This document shows, piece after piece, positions 9,583 through 19,107 of a stretch of 64,000 bases of DNA. The notes beneath the pieces are model-generated. The model searched no databases, was not told where the DNA came from, and saw only the letters and a program-made list of their open reading frames with translations. The stretch lies in NCBI RefSeq assembly GCF_000153325.1, contig NZ_CH724144.1:196010-260009 (forward strand), given 5' to 3'. The stretch is from Photobacterium sp. SKA34. GTDB taxonomy: Bacteria; Pseudomonadota; Gammaproteobacteria; Enterobacterales; Vibrionaceae. Position numbers and translations under genes: made by a program. Numbering within the stretch: the first letter of the stretch is position 1; every line of letters begins with the position of its first letter.

Positions 9583-10077
9583 ATGTCACAGGTAAATATC
9601 GCTGAGATCCAAAAAGACGGAGCGAATGATCAGGTTCTGCAATGGGTGACATTTCAGCTAGAAGATGAGACTTACGGTATTAATGTTATGCAAGTCCGTG
9701 AGGTTTTGCGCTACTCAGAAATCGCGCCAGTTCCAGGTGCACCTGATTATGTGCTCGGTATTATTAATCTTCGCGGCAATGTCGTTACTGTTATCGATAC
9801 TCGCTCTCGTTTTGGATTAGTCCCAGGTGAGATATCTGACAATACACGTATTGTTATCATTGAAGCAGAAAAACAAGTGATTGGTATTCTTGTCGATAGT
9901 GTTGCTGAAGTTGTTTATCTACGTAGTTCTGAAATTGATAGCACACCAAGTGTGGGTACCGAAGAGAGTGCTAAGTTTATTCAAGGCGTAAGTAACCGTG
10001 AAGGGAAATTACTTATCTTAGTTGATCTTAATAAGCTTTTATCTGATGAAGAATGGGATGAGATGGCGTACTTGTAA
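9583..10077 (+). CDS. cheW: Chemotaxis coupling protein CheW
   Basis: Couples receptors to CheA in the array. 164 aa. One CheW domain with the typical blocks YGINVMQVREVLR, PGAPDYVLGIINLRG, and ILVDSVAEVV. ATG 9583 follows AAGAGGGAATAGC, a good ribosome binding site. The stop codon overlaps the ATG of the next gene (TAATG), so translation of the two is probably coupled. Confidence 0.96.
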   Translation: MSQVNIAEIQKDGANDQVLQWVTFQLEDETYGINVMQVREVLRYSEIAPVPGAPDYVLGIINLRGNVVTVIDTRSRFGLVPGEISDNTRIVIIEAEKQVIGILVDSVAEVVYLRSSEIDSTPSVGTEESAKFIQGVSNREGKLLILVDLNKLLSDEEWDEMAYL

Positions 10078-10511
10078 TGAATACTGTTCTGCTACAGTGG
10101 ATACCTACTGTAATTAGTGTCTTAGCGGTTATAATCTTTACTGTGTTATTGCTTCGCGAGCGTAAAGCGCGACGGAGTTTAGAAACAAAATTTGCCGCCA
10201 TTGAAACTGTATTGAAAAATGCCCGTCTTCAAAATGAACGCTTGAATAAAGAGTTCAATGAATTGCGTGCAGGTACAATGGGTATGAGCCACAAATTGGC
10301 TGATATGTCACATCAGTTAGAAGTCGTTGAAGATCGTCAAACAGAGATCATGATGAACGATCCCGAAGGGCGTTTATATAGTCGTGCCAGTAAAATGGTA
10401 GAGTTGGGTGCTGATGTACATGAACTGATGAATGAGTGTGATTTACCTAAAGCAGAAGCTGAACTACTGCTTCGCTTACAGCAGACGATGCAAAAACACC
10501 GTCGACGTTAA
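10077..10511 (+). CDS. DUF2802 membrane-anchored coiled-coil protein
   Basis: 144 aa, function not established. One N-terminal membrane segment (about 9-27, WIPTVISVLAVIIFTVLLL), then a Lys/Glu-rich coiled-coil to about 85, and a small C-terminal helical region containing SKMVELGADVHELMNECDLPKAEAELL, shown here in part, which resembles a DUF2802 helix-turn-helix-like tail. It is the last gene of the chemotaxis operon and overlaps the cheW stop by one base. The same pairing occurs across Vibrionaceae (from memory), which suggests a link to motility, but the job is unknown. Confidence 0.8.
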   Translation: MNTVLLQWIPTVISVLAVIIFTVLLLRERKARRSLETKFAAIETVLKNARLQNERLNKEFNELRAGTMGMSHKLADMSHQLEVVEDRQTEIMMNDPEGRLYSRASKMVELGADVHELMNECDLPKAEAELLLRLQQTMQKHRRR

Positions 10512-10514
10512 TCG

Positions 10515-10823
10515 TTATACCGATATATCAATATCTTCAAGCCCTTCCCATCCTGGAGGGGTTTTTCCGTTGAGGTACCATGAAAAGGCAATCAGTTCGG
10601 CAATAATCAAATATAACTCTTGTGGGATGTCATCGCCGACATCAAAGCTATTTAGATATTTTGCCAGTACGGGATCTTGATGAATTAAGCCTCCGTGCTG
10701 TTTCACTTGTTCAATAATATGTTCAGCCAATTGCTGGTGGCCTTTGGCAGTAATATAAGGTGACTTTTCACCATCATATTTAAGTGCAATCGCATGCGTG
10801 GTTGTTTTTTTATCTGTTGTCAT
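10515..10823 (-). CDS. FlhB C-terminal-domain-like protein (FhlB type)
   Basis: 102 aa, similar only to the cytoplasmic C-terminal domain of FlhB/YscU export-switch proteins: AIALKYDGEKSPYITAKG, then DPVLAKYLNSFDVGDDIP, then IAELIAFSWYLNG. There are no membrane segments. The NPTH autocleavage site of full FlhB is absent (NPxH position is not present). It is three bases downstream of a FliK-like gene, matching FliK-like/FhlB pairs seen in other flagellated bacteria. A role in hook-length or export-specificity control is inference. It converges on the DUF2802 gene with only 3 bases between stops. Confidence 0.8.
   Translation of the reverse strand: MTTDKKTTTHAIALKYDGEKSPYITAKGHQQLAEHIIEQVKQHGGLIHQDPVLAKYLNSFDVGDDIPQELYLIIAELIAFSWYLNGKTPPGWEGLEDIDISV
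10542..10566 (+). terminator. Terminator of the chemotaxis operon inside the convergent gene
   Basis: CCCTTCC (10542-10548) and GGAGGGG (10555-10561) form a 7-bp stem with one G-T pair and a 6-base loop, followed by TTTTT at 10562-10566. It lies 30 bases after the DUF2802 stop and within the 3' coding part of the FhlB-like gene, so the two convergent transcripts would overlap. Confidence 0.6.
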
Positions 10824-10826
10824 TAA

Positions 10827-11693
10827 TTAGACCTTAATCAATAAGCCATTAGAAGTGGCTAGATTGTCATTAGACTCTTTATCTGAAGCTTTCAGAAATT
10901 TAGGGGATTCGCAGTTAATTCCTAACTGAGCCATACGAGAAAAAAGTAGCGGTGATACCTGCTCTATTTTATGTAACAACAATGGATTAATTGTTTCGAA
11001 TAGAGTTGTTAATGTGCTGTTTTTCCATTGGGCTGTAACATTTAGTATATCTATTGCACCAATAGGTAATGCCAATTTGACCGTCCAACAGGAATTGATA
11101 TTCTTGACGGCATTTGAGCTTGAATCTTCATGCTCATTTTTTATTTTAATATCAATAGATTGGTTGTTATTTATCGGCCATTGTAGATAAATGCTATTGG
11201 TATCTTGTGTACGTTGTATTTCAGGTCCTCGTTGTTCAGCGGCAAGCCTTAAAAGAGCGGGAATATCTTGCTGTTGTTCAGGGCTTAACGTTTTTAACCA
11301 TTGGTTTAACAGGCTTTGTGGTTGAGATAGTTGCTGTAATAACTGAGCTAAAGGTCTTCGTTCTCCACCTTGCTGTAACCAATGGATTAAGCTAGCTTGA
11401 TTTTGAGGTGCAAAAAGCTGCTGGAAAATAGTATTCAGGCTGTTAGAGGGGGGGACTAATTTAGCTGTACCTGAGTCTAACGGGGTAGATAAAAGTGTGA
11501 CAAAACGTTGCAAGCTGTTTATGGATAACAATAATTGCGGTAATTGAGAAATAAGATTTTGCTCTTTTCCTCCAGGGCTATTAAATAACGGCGATTGGCT
11601 ATTTATATTACCGGATAAAGGTTTCTCAATTTGAGCCGATTTTACTGGGCTAGGGGGATTAGATGGCGTTGAATTGATGCGCATTCTTTTCAC
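10827..11693 (-). CDS. FliK-like hook-length control-related protein
   Basis: 288 aa, Gln/Leu/Pro-rich. The C-terminal third resembles the FliK C-terminal fold: a hydrophobic strand around LALPIGAIDILNVTAQWK, helices, then SPLLFSRMAQLGIN and a terminal GLLIKV strand. The N-terminus is disordered (NSTPSNPPSPVK). A short spacer leads to the FhlB-like gene. The start is GTG 11693 or ATG 11684; neither has a strong ribosome binding site. The main flagellar fliK would lie elsewhere, so this is probably an accessory paralogue. Assignment is from overall character and partner gene, not from a catalytic motif. Confidence 0.65.
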   Translation of the reverse strand: MKRMRINSTPSNPPSPVKSAQIEKPLSGNINSQSPLFNSPGGKEQNLISQLPQLLLSINSLQRFVTLLSTPLDSGTAKLVPPSNSLNTIFQQLFAPQNQASLIHWLQQGGERRPLAQLLQQLSQPQSLLNQWLKTLSPEQQQDIPALLRLAAEQRGPEIQRTQDTNSIYLQWPINNNQSIDIKIKNEHEDSSSNAVKNINSCWTVKLALPIGAIDILNVTAQWKNSTLTTLFETINPLLLHKIEQVSPLLFSRMAQLGINCESPKFLKASDKESNDNLATSNGLLIKV

Positions 11694-11702
11694 ATTTACT
11701 TA

Positions 11703-11714
11703 CGTTAGCTAACG
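11703..11714. promoter_or_regulatory. 12-bp perfect palindrome between divergent genes
   Basis: CGTTAGCTAACG lies in the 106-base gap between the FliK-like gene and ccmA. It could be a dimeric regulator site for one or both promoters. No regulator is identified, and a 12-mer palindrome can occur by chance. Confidence 0.35.
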
Positions 11715-11799
11715 ATGAATATGTCCGTAGTTTAGCTAAATTATTAGCCATTGTGGTATCATGCGGACTGATTTGTGACATCTAGGATACATCATTTAT

Positions 11800-12450
11800 A
11801 TGTTGTCTGTAGCAGACTTAAGCTGTGTTCGTGACGAACGTTTATTGTTTGATGAACTCAGTTTTACTATATCAAGTGGCGAGTTAGTTCAAATTGAAGG
11901 CCATAATGGTGCAGGTAAAACTACACTGTTACGTATCATCTCTGGGTTAGGCCGCGCTGATAGTGGACAAGTATTGTGGAATCAAGAAGATATTCAGGTT
12001 GCACGAGAAGATTACCATCAAGAGTTGTTGTTTCTTGGTCATCAAACTGGTGTAAAGCGTGAACTTACCGCCTTTGAGAACTTGGCTTTTTTTCAAGCAA
12101 TGCATAAATGTAATCAGGGCTCAGATCTCAAGGGTTCATCACAAGTTATGGGTGAGGACGCATTATGGCAAGCATTGGCGCATGTCGGGTTAGCTGGACG
12201 TGAAGATGTTCCAGCAGGGCAATTATCGGCAGGTCAGCAACGCCGTGTTGCATTAGCGCGTTTATGGTTAAGTAATCATAAGTTATGGGTGCTTGATGAG
12301 CCATTAACGGCGATTGATAAGCAAGGTGTCAAGGTACTTGAAAACTTGTTTTTATCTCATGTTGAACGTGGTGGCATGGTGTTATTAACCACGCACCAAG
12401 ATATGTTTACAGATAGTAATCATTTACGAAAAATTAAGTTAGGGCAGTGA
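11800..12450 (+). CDS. ccmA: Heme exporter ATP-binding subunit CcmA
   Basis: ATPase of the CcmABCD complex that releases holo-CcmE during cytochrome c maturation. 216 aa. Walker [12 protein letters not shown], signature LSAGQQRR, Walker B LWVLDEPL and His-loop TTHQ are all present. First gene of a nine-gene ccm cluster; it overlaps ccmB by 4 bases. An AGGATA element lies about 12 bases before ATG 11800. Confidence 0.96.
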   Translation: MLSVADLSCVRDERLLFDELSFTISSGELVQIEGHNGAGKTTLLRIISGLGRADSGQVLWNQEDIQVAREDYHQELLFLGHQTGVKRELTAFENLAFFQAMHKCNQGSDLKGSSQVMGEDALWQALAHVGLAGREDVPAGQLSAGQQRRVALARLWLSNHKLWVLDEPLTAIDKQGVKVLENLFLSHVERGGMVLLTTHQDMFTDSNHLRKIKLGQ

Positions 12451-13124
12451 TCACGGTGCTTAATTCTATTGTTCAAATTATTCGTCGTGAATTGTTAATT
12501 GCTTTTCGTCGACGTGCAGATGTAATGAATCCATTGTGGTTCTTTATTATTGTGATCACTTTATTTCCATTAAGTATCGGTCCAGAGCCTAAATTGCTTG
12601 CACGTATAGCTCCTGGGATCATTTGGGTGGCAGCATTGTTAGCGGCGTTATTATCAATGGAACGCCTGTTCCGTGATGATTATGCAGATGGTTCGCTTGA
12701 GCAAATGTTATTAATGCCGACACCATTAGCGGTATCCGCATTTGCAAAAATGCTAGCGCATTGGTTATTGACAGGTCTACCACTTATTCTTATTAGTCCC
12801 TTATTAGCGATTTTATTATCCCTAAACTGGGATACATGGGTAGCTGTTGTACTCACATTGCTAGTGGGTACACCAACATTAAGCTTTTTAGGGGCAATTG
12901 GTGTTGCGTTAACTGTTGGATTACGAAAAGGTGGCGTTTTATTGAGCCTGCTCATATTACCTTTATATATACCTGTGCTTATATTCGCCACCTCTGCAAT
13001 AGAAGCTGCAGGCCTAGGGATGGCATATAACGGGCAACTAGCATTAATGGCGGCAATGTTGGTGGCGTCTTTGACTTTAGCACCGTTTGCGGTTGCGGCC
13101 TCGCTAAGGATCAGTGTGAACTAA
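12447..13124 (+). CDS. ccmB: Heme exporter membrane subunit CcmB
   Basis: Inner-membrane partner of CcmA. 225 aa with about six hydrophobic segments and the typical N-terminus [23 protein letters not shown]. The start (GTG, 12447) overlaps the ccmA stop by four bases. A 157-base non-coding gap follows before ccmC, which is unusual in an otherwise tight cluster. Confidence 0.95.
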   Translation: MITVLNSIVQIIRRELLIAFRRRADVMNPLWFFIIVITLFPLSIGPEPKLLARIAPGIIWVAALLAALLSMERLFRDDYADGSLEQMLLMPTPLAVSAFAKMLAHWLLTGLPLILISPLLAILLSLNWDTWVAVVLTLLVGTPTLSFLGAIGVALTVGLRKGGVLLSLLILPLYIPVLIFATSAIEAAGLGMAYNGQLALMAAMLVASLTLAPFAVAASLRISVN

Positions 13125-13281
13125 ATCAAGAGTGGGAGCGATGATGTCTTCCATTTTGCTGATTTATCCAACCAACAGGTAGAAATTTATAAGGTTAAGT
13201 GATGACACAAAATCCTATTACTTTGTGACTGAACTTGGCTTTAATGACGTATTTATAACTATATAACGAGTAGAAAGCATT

Positions 13282-14013
13282 ATGTGGAAGTGGTTACATC
13301 CCTACGCTAAAGCCGAGAATACCTATCGCTTGTGCGGTAAGTTACTCCCTTGGTTTTCCATTATTAGCTTAATTGCCATTGTTGTCAGTTCTATTTGGGG
13401 CTTAATGTATGCGCCAGCAGATTATCAACAGGGTGACAGCTTTAGAATTATTTACTTGCATGTTCCAGCTGCAATTTGGTCTATGGGCGCTTATGTATCA
13501 ATGGCTATTGCTGCGTTCATCGGTTTAGTGTGGCAGATTCGATTATCGGATATGGCTGCTGCTGCGATGGCGCCAATTGGTGCGGTGTTTACCTTTATTG
13601 CACTGATCACTGGTGCTATTTGGGGCAAGCCAATGTGGGGCACATGGTGGGTATGGGATGCGCGTTTAACATCTGAACTCATTCTTCTATTTTTATATCT
13701 TGGTGTTATTGCGTTGTATAACGCTTTTGATGATCAAAAAACAGCGGCCAAAGCGGCGAGTATTCTGGCGATTGTTGGTGTGATCAATATACCGATCATT
13801 CACTTTTCTGTTGAGTGGTGGAATACCCTTCACCAAGGTGCAACCATTACTAAATTTGCCAAGCCTTCTATGTCAACAGATATGCTGTGGCCGTTGCTGA
13901 TTGGTATTATCGGTTTTGCTTGTTTCTTTGGTGTGGTGACTATGATCCGCCTTCGTAATGAAATTCTGATTCGCGAAAGTCACCGCCCTTGGGTGCGTGA
14001 GCTAGTGAAGTGA
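13282..14013 (+). CDS. ccmC: Heme-handling protein CcmC
   Basis: Loads heme onto CcmE. 243 aa, six transmembrane segments, with the tryptophan-rich WWD motif (WGTWWVWDARLTS) between conserved His residues (HVPAA near residue 60, HFSVEWWN near 180) that hold heme at the periplasmic face. ATG 13282 follows GAGTAGAAAGC. ccmD starts 7 bases after the stop. Confidence 0.96.
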   Translation: MWKWLHPYAKAENTYRLCGKLLPWFSIISLIAIVVSSIWGLMYAPADYQQGDSFRIIYLHVPAAIWSMGAYVSMAIAAFIGLVWQIRLSDMAAAAMAPIGAVFTFIALITGAIWGKPMWGTWWVWDARLTSELILLFLYLGVIALYNAFDDQKTAAKAASILAIVGVINIPIIHFSVEWWNTLHQGATITKFAKPSMSTDMLWPLLIGIIGFACFFGVVTMIRLRNEILIRESHRPWVRELVK

Positions 14014-14020
14014 GGTTAGT

Positions 14021-14227
14021 ATGCATTTTGATTCTATGAGCGACTTTTTTGCAATGGGTGGCTACGCTGCTTATGTATGGAGTTCATTTGGCATCTCATT
14101 TGTGGCGATGCTATGGATCCTCTTTTCTAGTATGGCTACTCATCGTCGCGTATTAGGTGATATTAAAAATAAAATCGCACGTGAACAACGTATTAAAAAT
14201 GCGAAAAAGATGGAGAATACCTTATGA
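14021..14227 (+). CDS. ccmD: Small heme exporter protein CcmD
   Basis: 68-aa membrane protein needed for release of holo-CcmE from CcmABC. One N-terminal membrane segment ([20 protein letters not shown]) and a basic cytosolic tail ([19 protein letters not shown]), as usual. Tightly placed: 7 bases after ccmC and overlapping ccmE by 4 bases. Confidence 0.92.
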   Translation: MHFDSMSDFFAMGGYAAYVWSSFGISFVAMLWILFSSMATHRRVLGDIKNKIAREQRIKNAKKMENTL

Positions 14228-14709
14228 ATCCAAGACGTAAGAAGCGCTTCGCTTTAGTATTGGCGCTTGTTTTAGGCCTTGGTGCTACTATTGGTTTAGT
14301 GCTATATGCGTTGAATCAAAATATGGATTTATTCTACACACCAACAGAACTTGTTAATGGTAAGCCTGATGGCACTAAACCAGAAGTTGGTCAGCGTTTA
14401 CGTATTGGTGGCATGGTGGTGAAAGGTTCTGTGAAGCGTGATCCTGAATCTTTAGAAGTGAGCTTTAAAGTGGCTGATGTAGGCCCTTCAGTGACTGTAA
14501 CTTATGATGGTATTTTGCCTGATCTCTTCCGCGAAGGGCAGGGTATTGTCGCGCAAGGTGTACTCGTTGGTCCAACAACAATAAAAGCACACGAAGTACT
14601 GGCTAAGCATGATGAAAATTATATGCCGCCTGAAGTCGCTGATGCGATGAAGAAAAATCACTCAAAACTTCAATATACTGAAGAACAACTACAAGGTAGT
14701 GCTCAATGA
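14224..14709 (+). CDS. ccmE: Periplasmic heme chaperone CcmE
   Basis: Carries heme covalently from CcmC to CcmF/CcmH. 161 aa. N-terminal anchor after [14 protein letters not shown], then an OB-fold. The heme-binding His lies in [12 protein letters not shown] near residue 130. It overlaps ccmD and ccmF by 4 bases each. Confidence 0.96.
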   Translation: MNPRRKKRFALVLALVLGLGATIGLVLYALNQNMDLFYTPTELVNGKPDGTKPEVGQRLRIGGMVVKGSVKRDPESLEVSFKVADVGPSVTVTYDGILPDLFREGQGIVAQGVLVGPTTIKAHEVLAKHDENYMPPEVADAMKKNHSKLQYTEEQLQGSAQ

Positions 14710-16688
14710 TCCCTGAAATAGGCCATTTTGCCCTTATTACTGCCCTCGCCTTATCGGTACTGGCCAGTATTTATCCGCTATATGGCGCTGCAGTCGGTAA
14801 CCAAGCAATGATGCGAATGGCACGACCATTGGCATACGGTATTTTTGCTTTCTTATCTTTATCTTTTGTTATTTTATGTTGGTCATTTTATAACAATGAT
14901 TTTACTGTTGCGTATGTAGCCAGTAACTCGACAAGTTTATTACCGTGGTATTATCGCATTACAGCGGTATGGGGCGCGCACGAAGGTTCATTACTGCTTT
15001 GGGTGCTTATCCAAGCGGGTTGGGCTGCTGCCGTTGCGCGTTTTAGCCGTGATATGCCACTAGAATCTGTTTCTCGTGTCTTATCGGTAATGGGTATGAT
15101 CTCAGTGGGTTTCTTACTGTTTATCGTCATTACTTCTAACCCGTTTTTACGTACGCTACCGATATTCCCTGTTGAAGGTCGAGATCTAAATCCGTTATTG
15201 CAAGATCCGGGTCTAATTATTCACCCGCCAATGCTTTACATGGGCTATGTTGGTTTCTCTGTTGCGTTCTCTTTTGCTATTGCATCGTTAATGACTGGTC
15301 GTTTAGATACAGCTTGGGCACGTTGGTCTCGTCCATGGACAATCGCTGCATGGTCATTCCTAACAGTAGGTATTGCACTAGGTTCATGGTGGGCTTACTA
15401 CGAACTTGGCTGGGGTGGCTGGTGGTTCTGGGATCCAGTAGAAAACGCATCATTTATGCCATGGCTTGCAGGTACTGCGTTAATGCACTCGCTTTCGGTA
15501 ACAGAAAAGCGTGGCACATTTAAAGCGTGGACGGTACTGCTTGCGATCTCTGCATTCTCATTAAGCCTATTAGGTACGTTCTTAGTTCGTTCGGGCGTAT
15601 TGGTTTCTGTACACGCATTTGCATCAGATCCGGCTCGCGGTATGTTTATTCTTGGTTTTCTTGTGGTTGTTATCGGTGGTTCTTTACTACTGTATGCATT
15701 ACGTGGTGGTCAAATCCGTTCTCGTGGTAACTACAGCTTGTTTTCACGTGAAAACCTATTACTAGCAAACAATATTTTACTTATTGCAGGCTTAATGGTT
15801 GTACTTATTGGTACATTATTACCATTAGTACATAAGCAAATTGGTTTAGGCTCTGTTTCTATCGGTGTACCTTTCTTCAACATGCTATTTACATGGTTGA
15901 TGATTCCGTTTGCCTTTATTATGGGTATTGGTCCTCTTGTTCGTTGGAAGCGCGATAATTTCAAACATGTTCGCAAGCCAATGATTATTTCGGCACTGAT
16001 CACGATTCCATTTTCATACCTTGTTATTTACTTTACGGCAAGTGTGGTTGAACCGCTTGCGGTGTTAGGGATGATGATGGCTGTTTGGATCATTGTTATG
16101 CATGGCTTTGAGTTATTCGAGCGTGCGACACACCGCCATACATTTGTTGATGGCTTAGGTAAATTAGGTCGTAGCCATTGGGCAATGGTGTTAGGCCATA
16201 TAGGTTTAGCGATATCTATTATTGGTATCACGCTAGTATCTAACTACGATATCGAACGTGATTTACGTTTAGCGCCGGGTCAGTCTGTTAATGTGAAAGG
16301 TTATGATTTCCATTTTGCTGGATTACGTGATGCAGATGGTCCTAACTATGACGGTTATATTGCTGATTTCAATATTAGCCGTCGTGGTATTAACGTAACA
16401 ACACTGCATGCAGAAAAACGTTTCTACAGTGTTGCTGGCTCTATGATGACAGAAGCGGCAATTGATAGCGGTATTACTCGTGACTTATATGTTGCTATGG
16501 GTGAGAAGCTTGGTGATGGCGCATGGGCTGTTCGTATTTACTACAAACCATTTGTGAACTGGATGTGGGCGGGTGCATTGTTTATGGCGCTAGGTGGTGC
16601 ATTAGCGATCAGCGATAAACGTTACCGTTTCCGCAAACCTGCAACAGTGAGTAATAAATCGTCAGAGGAAAAATTAACCCATGAATAA
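14706..16688 (+). CDS. ccmF: Cytochrome c heme lyase subunit CcmF
   Basis: Large polytopic protein of the CcmFGH heme-ligation complex. 660 aa, many membrane segments. The WWD motif is [18 protein letters not shown] at about residue 235. Conserved His residues in the neighbouring loops are visible ([22 protein letters not shown]). The stop lies inside the start of ccmG (8-base overlap). Confidence 0.97.
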   Translation: MIPEIGHFALITALALSVLASIYPLYGAAVGNQAMMRMARPLAYGIFAFLSLSFVILCWSFYNNDFTVAYVASNSTSLLPWYYRITAVWGAHEGSLLLWVLIQAGWAAAVARFSRDMPLESVSRVLSVMGMISVGFLLFIVITSNPFLRTLPIFPVEGRDLNPLLQDPGLIIHPPMLYMGYVGFSVAFSFAIASLMTGRLDTAWARWSRPWTIAAWSFLTVGIALGSWWAYYELGWGGWWFWDPVENASFMPWLAGTALMHSLSVTEKRGTFKAWTVLLAISAFSLSLLGTFLVRSGVLVSVHAFASDPARGMFILGFLVVVIGGSLLLYALRGGQIRSRGNYSLFSRENLLLANNILLIAGLMVVLIGTLLPLVHKQIGLGSVSIGVPFFNMLFTWLMIPFAFIMGIGPLVRWKRDNFKHVRKPMIISALITIPFSYLVIYFTASVVEPLAVLGMMMAVWIIVMHGFELFERATHRHTFVDGLGKLGRSHWAMVLGHIGLAISIIGITLVSNYDIERDLRLAPGQSVNVKGYDFHFAGLRDADGPNYDGYIADFNISRRGINVTTLHAEKRFYSVAGSMMTEAAIDSGITRDLYVAMGEKLGDGAWAVRIYYKPFVNWMWAGALFMALGGALAISDKRYRFRKPATVSNKSSEEKLTHE

Positions 16689-17235
16689 GAAATTCCTCTT
16701 TATTCCGTTAGTCCTGTTCATTGCACTGGTTATTATGTTTATGGTGCAGTTAACCCGCAATGCTGATGGTGATGATCCAACAAAATTAGAATCGGTATTG
16801 GTTGGCAAACCGGTTCCAACGTTTAAATTAGAAGATTTGTTTCAACCAGGAAAAGAGTATCAACAAACGATTTTCAAAGGTGAGCCATTATTGCTTAACG
16901 TTTGGGCGACATGGTGTCCGACATGTTATGCAGAGCACCAATACTTAAATACGTTAGCGAAACAAGGCGTTAAAATCATTGGTCTTAACTACAAAGATCA
17001 GCGTGAGAAAGCAATTGGTTGGTTAACTGAATTGGGTAATCCTTATTTACATACACTTTATGATGGTAACGGTATGTTAGGTATGGATTTAGGTGTATAT
17101 GGTGCACCAGAAACATTCCTTATTGATGCTAACGGTATTATTCGTTACCGCCATGTGGGTGATGTTAACCCTGAAAATTGGAAGGAAACGCTTGAACCGT
17201 TGTACAACAAGTTAAAAGCGGAGGCAAAAGGTTAA
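16681..17235 (+). CDS. ccmG: Thiol:disulfide interchange protein CcmG/DsbE
   Basis: Periplasmic, membrane-anchored thioredoxin-like reductant for apocytochrome c. 184 aa. N-terminal hydrophobic anchor (FLFIPLVLFIALVIMFMV), active site WATWCPTC near residue 80, and the GAPETFLID segment with the cis-Pro region typical of DsbE. It overlaps both ccmF and ccmH. Confidence 0.95.
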   Translation: MNKKFLFIPLVLFIALVIMFMVQLTRNADGDDPTKLESVLVGKPVPTFKLEDLFQPGKEYQQTIFKGEPLLLNVWATWCPTCYAEHQYLNTLAKQGVKIIGLNYKDQREKAIGWLTELGNPYLHTLYDGNGMLGMDLGVYGAPETFLIDANGIIRYRHVGDVNPENWKETLEPLYNKLKAEAKG

Positions 17236-17750
17236 TGAAACGTTTATTTGCCCTTGTTATAGCTGCAACGATTGCGTTAACCGCGGCGTTACCAGCATTT
17301 GCATCGATTGATGTTTATGACTTTAAAAATGCGGAACAAGAAAAGCAGTTCCAAGAGTTAACAGCAACATTACGTTGCCCTAAGTGTCAGAACAATAATA
17401 TTGCTGATTCAAATGCGACCTTAGCGCAAGATATGCGCCAGAAAACATTTGAGCTTCTTAAAGAAGGCAAAACCAGTCAGCAAATTATTGATTACATGAT
17501 TGCGCGTTACGGTAACTTTGTTACGTACAATCCGCCGATGACAGCTTCGACTGCAATTTTATGGGTTGGTCCTATTCTGTTTATCGTTATTGGCTTTACT
17601 GTTCTGGTTTATCGTACGCGTAAAAACGGCAAAAAAGTTGAGCAGGCTCAATTAGATGAGGAAGAAGCTAAACGATTAAAAGCACTGCTTGCAGAGATGG
17701 AACAGCAAGATGCTGAAAGTGTTGATACTCAATCAAAGGTAAACAAATGA
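17235..17750 (+). CDS. ccmH: Cytochrome c maturation protein CcmH
   Basis: Reductase-like component that handles the CXXCH thiols of apocytochrome. 171 aa. Signal peptide (LFALVIAATIALTAALPAFA), redox motif LRCPKCQNNNIADS, one C-terminal membrane segment (AILWVGPILFIVIGFTVLVY) and an acidic cytosolic tail. It corresponds to the N-terminal part of E. coli CcmH; the TPR part is the separate next gene. Confidence 0.95.
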   Translation: MKRLFALVIAATIALTAALPAFASIDVYDFKNAEQEKQFQELTATLRCPKCQNNNIADSNATLAQDMRQKTFELLKEGKTSQQIIDYMIARYGNFVTYNPPMTASTAILWVGPILFIVIGFTVLVYRTRKNGKKVEQAQLDEEEAKRLKALLAEMEQQDAESVDTQSKVNK

Positions 17751-19039
17751 CGCTGTTTTGGATTATAACTGCAGTCTTAGTGCTTATTGCGATAGCATTT
17801 TTTGCTGTGCCTATGTTGTATGGTAAAGAGTACGATGATGTAGCAAGCCGAGATGAATTGAACAAAGCATTCTTTAAAGATCGTATTCATGAACTGGAAC
17901 ACGAATCTTCAGAGGGCTTGGTTGAGAATCGCCAAGAATTAGTTTCTGAGCTTCAACAGTCACTGTTAGATGATATACCTGAAAGTGAAGTGAAGAAATC
18001 TGTTCATGTTAGCGCTGGGATGTTGCTACCTGGCATTATCTTAATTGTTGGTGTGAGCTATGGCATGTACGCCTCTGTGGGGGGGATTCAGAAAGTAGAA
18101 GCGTGGCATGATGCGGTAAATCGTCTTCCTCAACTTTCTCAACGCTTACTGGGTGATAATGCAGCCAATGAACCACTGTCTGATCAAGATATGTCTGATC
18201 TGACTTTAGCATTACGTACTAAATTGCACGATGACGGTGATGATCCTATGGGATGGTTATTGTTAGGGCGTATCGCAATGGCAAACCGTGATGGTGAAAC
18301 TGCTGAAATGGCAATGAAAAAAGCCTATGACTTAAATCCTGTCGATGGGGACATTCAGTTAGGTTATGCACAGTCATTAATGCTAAGTGGTAAGCCAGGC
18401 GCAAGTGATATGGCTCGTCAGTTATTACGTAATGTCATTAAGAAAGATCATACTAATGTGCAAGCATTATCGCTATTAGCTTTCGATGCGTTTGAGCAAA
18501 ATAAATTTGAACAAGCGATTGCTTACTGGACGATGATGAAGAAACTTATCGGACCGGATGATTCGCGTGCACCTATGCTTGAACGTAGTATCGAACGCGC
18601 AAAAGAACGTTTAAATGCTGATGATAAAGCGAAGGCAATAGCAAATGGTTCAGCTGCGTCAGTGACAGCAGAAGCTGCACCAAAAGCTAGTGCTGAACAA
18701 GCAAAGCAGCAGGTAGTGGCGACAATTTCACTAACGCCAAACGTAGTGATGCCAAAGCAGGGCGATATTATTATTTCTGTTCATAGCGCTGATGGTGCAC
18801 CAATGCCAATTGCGGCGGTAAAGCTACCACTGACAACGCCTTTCCCACTAACGATTACGTTAACGGATAAAGACAGCATGATGCCGCAGCGCAAGCTATC
18901 GTCATTATCTGAAATGATTGTCCGTGCTCGTATTGATAGTGATGGTAACGTCATGACGAAACAAGGTGACTGGTATGGTGAAAGCCAGAAAGTGATGCTT
19001 GGTGGTGAGACAAAAGTATTAATTAATAGACAATATTAA
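17747..19039 (+). CDS. ccmI: Cytochrome c maturation TPR protein CcmI
   Basis: Presents apocytochrome c to the heme lyase. 430 aa. Two N-terminal membrane segments (residues about 4-23 and 85-108), then a TPR region (MGWLLLGRIAMANRDGETAE, then PVDGDIQLGYAQSLMLSG), and a C-terminal beta domain (about 310-430) with an Ala-rich linker. It overlaps ccmH by 4 bases and ends the ccm cluster before a strong terminator. Confidence 0.94.
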   Translation: MTLFWIITAVLVLIAIAFFAVPMLYGKEYDDVASRDELNKAFFKDRIHELEHESSEGLVENRQELVSELQQSLLDDIPESEVKKSVHVSAGMLLPGIILIVGVSYGMYASVGGIQKVEAWHDAVNRLPQLSQRLLGDNAANEPLSDQDMSDLTLALRTKLHDDGDDPMGWLLLGRIAMANRDGETAEMAMKKAYDLNPVDGDIQLGYAQSLMLSGKPGASDMARQLLRNVIKKDHTNVQALSLLAFDAFEQNKFEQAIAYWTMMKKLIGPDDSRAPMLERSIERAKERLNADDKAKAIANGSAASVTAEAAPKASAEQAKQQVVATISLTPNVVMPKQGDIIISVHSADGAPMPIAAVKLPLTTPFPLTITLTDKDSMMPQRKLSSLSEMIVRARIDSDGNVMTKQGDWYGESQKVMLGGETKVLINRQY

Positions 19040-19060
19040 TTCAATACTGGAACAAATAGT

Positions 19061-19096
19061 GCAGGCTGGATATTATTGTCCAGCCTGCTTTTTATT
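19061..19096 (+). terminator. Intrinsic terminator after ccmI
   Basis: A perfect 10-bp stem, GCAGGCTGGA (19061-19070) with TCCAGCCTGC (19079-19088), and an 8-base loop, followed by TTTTTATT. It closes the ccm operon and separates it from mlaA. Confidence 0.92.
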
Positions 19097-19107
19097 GGAT
19101 ATATGTT

